Assembly: GCA_026874595.1 (NCBI GenBank)
Contig: CM049316.1
Span: forward strand, 64,647,176-64,711,175
Reading direction: 5' to 3'
Length of the DNA stretch: 64,000 bases
DNA from: Sipunculus nudus
Taxonomy: Eukaryota; Annelida; Sipuncula; Golfingiida; Sipunculidae
Shown here piece by piece: positions 57,790 through 64,000 of this stretch; the first letter of the stretch is position 1; every line of letters starts with the position of its first letter. A program made the position numbers and the translations under genes. The notes below the pieces were generated by a model. That model was not told where the DNA came from, ran no database searches, and saw only the letters and a program-made list of their open reading frames with translations.

Positions 57790-58715
57790 CAGACATGTTC
57801 ATCTTTGGTCTCCTTTGCCTGGAAATGGTCCCTTTTGGTCTCACACGCCGCGGAAATGTTCCCTTTGGTCTCACATGCCTCGGGAATGTTCCGTTTATTT
57901 GGTCTCCTTTGCCTCGGAAATGTTCCGTTTATTTGGTCTCCTTTGCCTCGGGAATGTTCCGTTTATTTGGTCATACATGCCTCGGGAATGTTCCGTTTAT
58001 TGGTCTCACATGCCGCGGAAATGTTCCCTTTGGTCTCACATGCCTCGGAAATGTTCCGTTTATTTGATCTCCTTTGCCTCGGAAATGTTCCGTTTATTTG
58101 GTCATACATGCCTCGGGAATGTTCCGTTTGTTTGGTCTCACACGCCGCGGAAATGATCCCTTTGGTCTCACATGCCTCGGGAATGTTCCGTTTATTTGGT
58201 CTCCTTTGCCTCGGAAATGTTTCGTTTATTTGGTCATACATGCTTAGGGAATGTTCCGTTTATTTGATCTCACACGCCGCGGAAATGTTCCCTTTGGTCT
58301 CACATGCCTCGGGAATGTTCCGTTTATTTGGTCTCACACGCCTCGGTAATGTTCCGTTTATTTGGTCTCACATGCCTCGGAAATGTTCCCTTTTGGTCTC
58401 ACATTCCTCGGTAATGTTCCATTTTGTTCTCACATGCTTAAGAAACGCTCCTTTTTGGTCTCACATGTCTCGGAAATGATCCTTTTTGGTCTAGCATGCC
58501 TCAGAAATGTTTCTTTTTTGGTCTCAAAGGCCTCAGAATTGTTCCTTTTATGTTTCAAATACCTCAGAATAGTTTCCTTTTTGGTCTCTCAGCCTCGAAA
58601 TTTTTTTGGGTCTGAAATGCCCCAGAAATATTCCTTTTTTATTTTCAAATGCCTTTGTTCATTTTTTGGCTCATATGCCTAGGAAATTTTCACTTTTGGT
58701 CTCGAAGAGTCTGGA
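57790..58715 (+). repeat. 30/34-bp minisatellite with 132-bp higher-order repeat
   Basis: About 27 units of the type TGGTCTCACATGCCTCGG followed by GAATGTTCCGTTTATT (34 bp), with shorter 30-bp variants that end TGTTCCCTT. The 30-bp CCGCGG-bearing variant recurs at 57848, 58013, 58145 and 58277, at spacings of 165, 132 and 132 bp. A higher-order unit of one 30-mer and three 34-mers (132 bp) is therefore present. Units decay in sequence and length beyond about 58390. Because 132 is divisible by three, plus-strand frames stay open across the array; the longest is 240 codons from 57757. They encode the same 44-residue cycle in rotated phase. Nothing suggests a translated gene, since there is no upstream exon, all three phases are equivalent and the antisense is also open. 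Confidence 0.93.
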
Positions 58716-60890
58716 TTAGGCTAAATATATTCTAACGGAATAATTTTCCATATTTCCCCGTAAATCCTTAGGAATCATCTGGCAATTATCGCGAAAGGTC
58801 TATCCCACCTATCAGACACTACAATAGTTTATCCAGCGGGTAACATCGGTCCATGAAGACCGATCCTGGACAAACCAAGCCGATATCGCGCGGGCCTGTT
58901 GAAACAGTTAATAGGAACTCTGTATGGAATCAATGCAGTGGCTGACGTGTGATATAAACAAAACTCTAAAAAGGTTATTTATAATAATATAAACTGATAC
59001 TTAATACCATATACAATATTTTATGTTATATATAATATAATATTATACAATGTTATGTAATATACTACCATATATAATAAAATATGATATAATATAACGT
59101 TATACATTGTGTGAAATTTCTCATTAGTTGTAATAATGCAATACACTACAATAAAATGCATTAGGCATAATTAAAAAGTGCACTGAAGTACAGTACGATA
59201 TTATTCTTGTATCAGTTCAAAAGTATATAACCAATAATAAAAGTTAATGTCCCTTTTTATGTGATGTTACCACTGACGTTTTCTTGTTATTATATAAGAC
59301 CCTTATGGAAGATGTTCGCTAGAATTTATTTCTTAAAATATTTTATATAAACAACACAAATTTGGTCCATTTTTAAGAAACTTTCATGAATTCTTTGAAG
59401 TCCATCGCGGCAATAGAACCAATTGGCAACCTTACATAGTAGCTGATGTATAATTTAATTCAAATTGAACTTCTATTCCATGGAACTATTTCTTTTATTT
59501 ATTTATATATACAAGAACAGATATAGCGATAAAACTACGAAACCTTCTGTCATAGTGGTAAATCAATTATGCTTGGTTTACGACTGAGAAAAATACGGAA
59601 CATGCAAGTTTTTAATTCATCCACAAAGTAAAATTTAGTTTGGAAACGATATTTATCTCCCAGCTACGTGATAAATGCCAACATGACAATATATGAAGAA
59701 TTCCAATCATGCTGTTCATGTATTCAAACGCACTGGACCCTTGAGCTGTCTTAGAAGTGTTGAAAATAAACAGCATTAATAGCCTGTGACGGTCTGCAAA
59801 TATTCCGCATGAAGGTAATGGTGCTTAAGAAGCACCCACTGTTTATTCAGGCACTAATGCAAGATGTTTGCCAAGACCCACGAGAAACAGATAAAGTATT
59901 TTCTTAAACTTATATCATATCAAAATAAGACTAAAATATTTAAAACGTTGGTTTTTTTCAGGCACCCTTCACATCAAAGTTGATCCCCTCACCCCGCGGG
60001 AAAGATTTTTATTCTAAATTTCAATAGAAATTTACCAATTTTGAGCTCAGATATTTCTTTAAAAAAATAAAATTATATAATTTCAATAAACGTGTCTTTT
60101 GTTAGGTTTTTTTCTGTTTAGTAAAACATTCTGTTATTTTCATGTTGTCCAATGATCATATGGAAATAATATCAAAATATGATAAAAAGACGCCCACCCC
60201 GAGCACTGATTAATGAAAAAGTGCCTGAGAAATTTACCTTTTTTCAATTTGTCTAGGAACCACTCTCGAATTCAGCGAACTGACCCACTTTTTTTCTGGA
60301 CTACTTAAAGTGGTGCTTGCAGCAGCACTGCGTCAGTTAGCTAACCAATTACTTTTAACTGATAAAGGAAGCTTTTCTGGCAAATGCCCTTAAAAAAATC
60401 ACCAAAACGCTGTTTGAAAACCAATATTAAATCCATTAAGTATATAACTTTAAACCTAGTGAAATGTTCTTTCTATTGGTATACGTCTTTATGAAATTCA
60501 CATACCTTTTCATATACAATTTTAACAATTTCGAAAATTTAAATTTTTTTTAATGGTACACGATTTTAAGCAACCAGTAACACTATTTTTAGTGGACTAA
60601 TAACAAACTAAATGACAATATCTCAAAACCATTTTCCTTTCCATCTACCATGTTTCTTTCATGTATAAAAATTAAAGTTTCATTTATTTTTTAATAACGA
60701 GAAACATGTATGATACAGGAATAAACGAAAACGGTTTGAGAAAGTGTCACTTAATTTGATATTAGCAGAGTTTGTTACATTGTACTAAGTTGTTTTTTTT
60801 TTTTAATATCTCGTCATTAATTCGCGTATGTAAGTTTTTATGGTGGTTTTTCTCAATTTTAGGCCTTACGTGACACAGTTTTTTACCTCT
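58716..60890. other. Intergenic sequence, no gene seen
   Basis: Very AT-rich. A small perfect stem (ATCGGTC / GACCGAT, about 58846-58865) is the only structure noted. Confidence 0.5.
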
Positions 60891-61002
60891 GGACTCGCGA
60901 TGGACCCGGCTTGTATTCTCGAGTCCTGTCCAATGAGTCCGAGAACAAATCCGAATCCACCTTTGAGTCCGAGTCCATGAAAAGGTGAATTCGAGTCCGG
61001 AC
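60891..61002 (+). mobile_element. GAGTCC-rich element, partial copy 4
   Basis: GGACTCGCGATGGACCCGGC, ATTCTCGAGTCC, TTTGAGTCCGAGTCCATGAA and TTCGAGTCCGGACTC align with the right half of the other copies. It is cut off exactly where the long repeat copy 2 begins. Confidence 0.65.
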
Positions 61003-62598
61003 TCTCTGCCAGGTCTACATCTGCATAATATTTCATTTTTATCTAACGATAATTATTTGCATATTTTGTATGCACAATATAACAGACACAAAACATATCA
61101 AAACAATTGGTTTCATGGGTTGATCGGTCCCTCATCAGGGGTCACATACATGGGCGCAAATAAGTGGTGGAAGGGGGATGTGTCTTAATCAATCAGAGGT
61201 GGCAGGACATGTTAATTTTTCTTGCTAGTTTAATGAGTATAGTTTTGTAATAAAATAGGAGCTGTAGCTGCAATTAATAAAAAATACAAGTTGTTCACAA
61301 AAATGTGTCATATTGTCCAAAATTTCCTTATCTATCAATGAAATTCAGTGTTAAGAAATGAATAAAATAGCATATTAACTGATAATATGAAATCATTACC
61401 ACGACACTGCGGTACTCGGTCATTGAACACTTAATTAAAAAATGCGGGGTTTTTTAATAGAAACTTTTATGGGGAAATGTTTACTTCTTGCTGTATCTGA
61501 AGCGATACGGAAGGAAAAGCGGGAGGAGGGGTTGGGGGGATGTGATATACCCCGTTATATATAAAGGGGAGGGAGGGCGGGTGTTAAAGTCAACATTGCA
61601 AATGAATGTTGCGCCCCTGAGGAGTGACAACTTTGCATGTGGAGTAACAAGAGAGATTAATCCCTGACACTCACGGGATTGAATTTAGACTCGTGGTGCG
61701 TTCGGTGCCAGAATCTTCATTTAAATCAGTTAGTCAGAATGGCGTGACTTTTAAATTGACCGCTTCCTGATTACTAGCGCCATTTCGGCCTATTGATATT
61801 AGAGAATCTACCACCAGCGTACTGGCCGTCAGAGTGCCGTTACATCCTCAACGAGGAAAGCACTTTAAAGCTCCATGAGGATGCAAATATTTTCGTCATT
61901 TTCAACAATGACTCATAGGCTAAAAGTACGCAGTCAATCAACTTAATCCAGACCAATCCGTAGTAAAAAAGTATTTTCTAACTATACCACCAATGAGTAA
62001 GAACAATTCCGTTTTAACTCAACATAAATCCCTCTGGATGTTTGTTGAATTTCTGGGTCAATACAAGCTTGGCTTGCACGGGTTACTGAACGCATCCAAC
62101 TTGTAGGCGATACAGGAAATGACTCGTTACTATATAAGCGCAGGCACTAGGTTCGGTTTGAGTTCACATGTATTCTTTTGAGTTAATTTATCGTTAAAAG
62201 CCTAATGTTAACATTATGGACTGTTTACCTCGATATCAATGCAACATGATTGTAGACCACAGGGATGCATTCCTCAGTATGGCTTCCGTTATGGCTCAAG
62301 TTAGGTTTACCAGTTCAATTTAAGTGCCTATTGAGTCGTGTAGTCACAGCTACCTGATAACACGTCCATTTCGGAACCGTCCTTATAATTAGAACTTCAC
62401 GCTATCAGGGAGTAAAATAAGGTTTGAACATCCTGGTCTTCGTTATCGCATAGTCTTGTTTTGAGTGTAAAGTGGTCCTCCTAGCTAAATTAAATCACAA
62501 CCGTTTAAATGCGCGGTCTAACTTAATATTCCCTTTACGTTTACACGTGTGTGTTGCCTAAAAACATGCAGAGGAAAAGCTACAACTTCATTAACAAG
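61003..62598 (+). repeat. Long repeat, copy 2 (partner of 49167-52413)
   Basis: Same order and orientation of anchors as copy 1, without the hAT-like element, the 300-bp extra segment or the poly-C runs. The empty hAT target site is GACTCGTTACTATA at 62121-62134. Confidence 0.9.
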
Positions 62599-62979
62599 GG
62601 ACCTATGGGTCACGGCGCTCAGCTGTTATATATGATTAAAAAATATGATTTAGGAATGAGGCATATGCTGGTAATAAATATAAGCTTTATTATGAGTTGT
62701 TGGTGTTTAGCTTTGGTATGATTATGATATTATCTTTGGAGACAGGGAAGAGGATTGATTTCATTTATTTTATTAACAAATGGAGTACTATTGTCACACA
62801 GATTTTGACTTGGCCATATAACTTATAAGCAGAACATATGATATAAGAGTTTAACTATTTATTAAAAAAAATTACAAATATTGTCCCAAATATAATTTTT
62901 ATTAAAAATAATAAGAGAATCTTATGATTTTTTAAAATGAAATATAACTGAAATGATTATTAAAATAATATTAAAGAAT
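62599..62979. other. AT-rich intergenic sequence
   Basis: No gene or repeat was recognised. Confidence 0.45.
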
Positions 62980-63144
62980 ATATTCATGAATGCATTCATG
63001 AATACATTTTGAAAGTATTTGCACTGGTATTCATATACTTTCATTTTTACCTGAATTCCAATTCTTTATGCAAGACATTTTATAATGGAGTACATATTCA
63101 TATTCGTATTTAAATACAATTGCAAAGTTTTCCCACCATTACTG
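62980..63144 (-). mobile_element. Probable end of a second GTATTC-type hAT-like element
   Basis: ATTCATGAATGCATTCATGA and ACATATTCATATTCGTATTT resemble the subterminal words of the 50.6-kb element (ATTCATGAATACTATTCATG). The outer edge CCACCATTACTG reads outward as CAGTAATGGTGG, a hAT-like terminus. The other end was not found. Confidence 0.4.
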
Positions 63145-64000
63145 GCATTTATTTAGTTTTCACCAAACAATTATGTTGAGAATCCAGAATATACAAAATT
63201 CACACATTTAAATTATGATCAAAAGTACCTGGTTTTATGGCTTTTATTTATATTAAAAAAAAATGTAATATATTCATTTTGGACTAATTTCACATCAATG
63301 TACACACTAGACACAGTAGGAATCTAGATTAATAATATCAACTGCATCTTTGTCTATCATTAATTTCCTTCATATGATCCCTAATGATTAGTAATGAATA
63401 ATATGATTTATTATCATTAAAATTGAACTGAAAAATACCATAGGTGACTGCATGGTGTTATTTGGAGTACGTGACATTCTATCCATCGATACAAGATTCT
63501 TTTATCATCAGTAACTGCAAGTTGATTTCCTGTTATTATAAACTAACAAATTCTTTTTTATTTTTCTTTAATTTGTTATTAAAAAACAATAAAAAATTAT
63601 TAATTTATTGTTAATTGTTATGTTGTTGGTTAAAACTACTAGATGAGTTGGGTTGGACACCTGGATCAACTGTGGCTGGCCATAAGCTGCCTACCTGCAA
63701 CAGTGTATGGCTCGCCTCAAGCATGCATAATTTGCTGAAAGTTCAACAAGGTCAACATACAGGTGACTCAAGAGGGGCTGGAGAGGGTTAAGGTCTGACA
63801 TGGTCTCATAAAAACATTAATAAAAGCTACAATTTTTGGCCAATTTCTTTCAGCTTTCTAAAGTAAAAAGCTGAAATCCTTGTGTGCATGATATGAAAAT
63901 TATATCAACTGTGCTCACAGGAAACAAATGTGCCATGGTCAAAGTTGGGCAAAATTTAAGGTACTTATTTTATATTTATACTAATAACATATAAAATTTG
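63145..64000. other. Intergenic sequence, no gene seen
   Basis: AT-rich to the end of the window. A somewhat GC-richer patch at 63640-63800 has no recognised content. Confidence 0.45.

Noticed and set aside
57757-58479. 240-codon plus-strand open frame, the longest in the window, as a gene
   Set aside because: It lies entirely in the 30/34-bp minisatellite. All three plus phases encode the same cyclic peptide, the antisense is also open, and no non-repeat exon is attached.
1-64000. Prokaryotic or phage interpretation
   Set aside because: No operon structure or ribosome-binding sites, and no long genes, whereas SINEs, LINE relics and abundant microsatellites are present.

Overview
The window looks like intergenic or intronic DNA from an animal, most likely an invertebrate, and not from a microbe. 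The support is the absence of long open reading frames (the longest ones are tandem repeats), dense AT microsatellites, tRNA-derived SINEs, decayed LINE fragments, many short inverted-repeat elements of hAT-like and TA-flanked type, and CpG dinucleotides that do not look strongly depleted. I cannot name the species. I found no intact protein-coding gene, no tRNA, rRNA or snRNA gene, and no CRISPR array or operon. Every recognisable protein signature belongs to a broken transposable element.

Layout. 0-7 kb: a degenerate AGCAGA-rich foldback at 1.2-1.55 kb, then two related 20-bp minisatellites (4.5 and 5.3 kb) on either side of a broken LINE reverse transcriptase. 6-14 kb: dispersed elements, namely GAGTCC-rich elements (6.0, 11.4), a palindrome-ended inverted-repeat element (7.2-7.65), a copy of the 50/62-kb repeat (8.2), a pair of 330-bp repeats (9.3, 12.3), an ATCGATT-rich hAT-like element (9.85), a SINE (10.9) and a CTCCGCCAA-ended element (14.0). 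15.9-25.6 kb: AT and GA microsatellites, a 1.55-kb element with perfect terminal inverted repeats and TA flanks (16.8-18.3), two error-free tandem duplications (18.6 and 24.2), two SINEs (20.1, 22.4), a long pyrimidine tract (21.4) and a 445-bp inverted-repeat element (25.2).

26-37 kb: members of a dispersed repeat (26.1, 27.6), a LINE C-terminal remnant (28.8), paired octamer motifs (29.3), a direct segmental duplication (30.3-32.15 and 32.16-34.35), a 106-bp tandem duplication (33.85) and a small hAT-type element (34.7). Two unrecognised minus-strand reading frames lie at 34.9-36.15 kb. 37-48 kb: mostly featureless, with one half of an inverted repeat pair (37.6), hAT-like ends (43.7, 45.0), a truncated SINE (46.2) and a 5'-truncated LINE with target duplication and A-rich tail (47.4-48.3).

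49-64 kb: a segment repeated at 49.2-52.4 and 61.0-62.6 kb. The first copy carries a 1.06-kb hAT-like element with a relic of the BED zinc finger. Also present are a threefold 280-bp tandem repeat (54.3-55.1), a GC-rich foldback (55.4), the other half of the 37.6-kb pair (56.6-57.0), and a 30/34-bp minisatellite with a 132-bp higher-order period (57.8-58.7).

The parts do not act together as a pathway. The window is a record of nested insertion and local duplication. All repeat boundaries were read by eye and are approximate unless a target duplication or terminal repeat fixes them.
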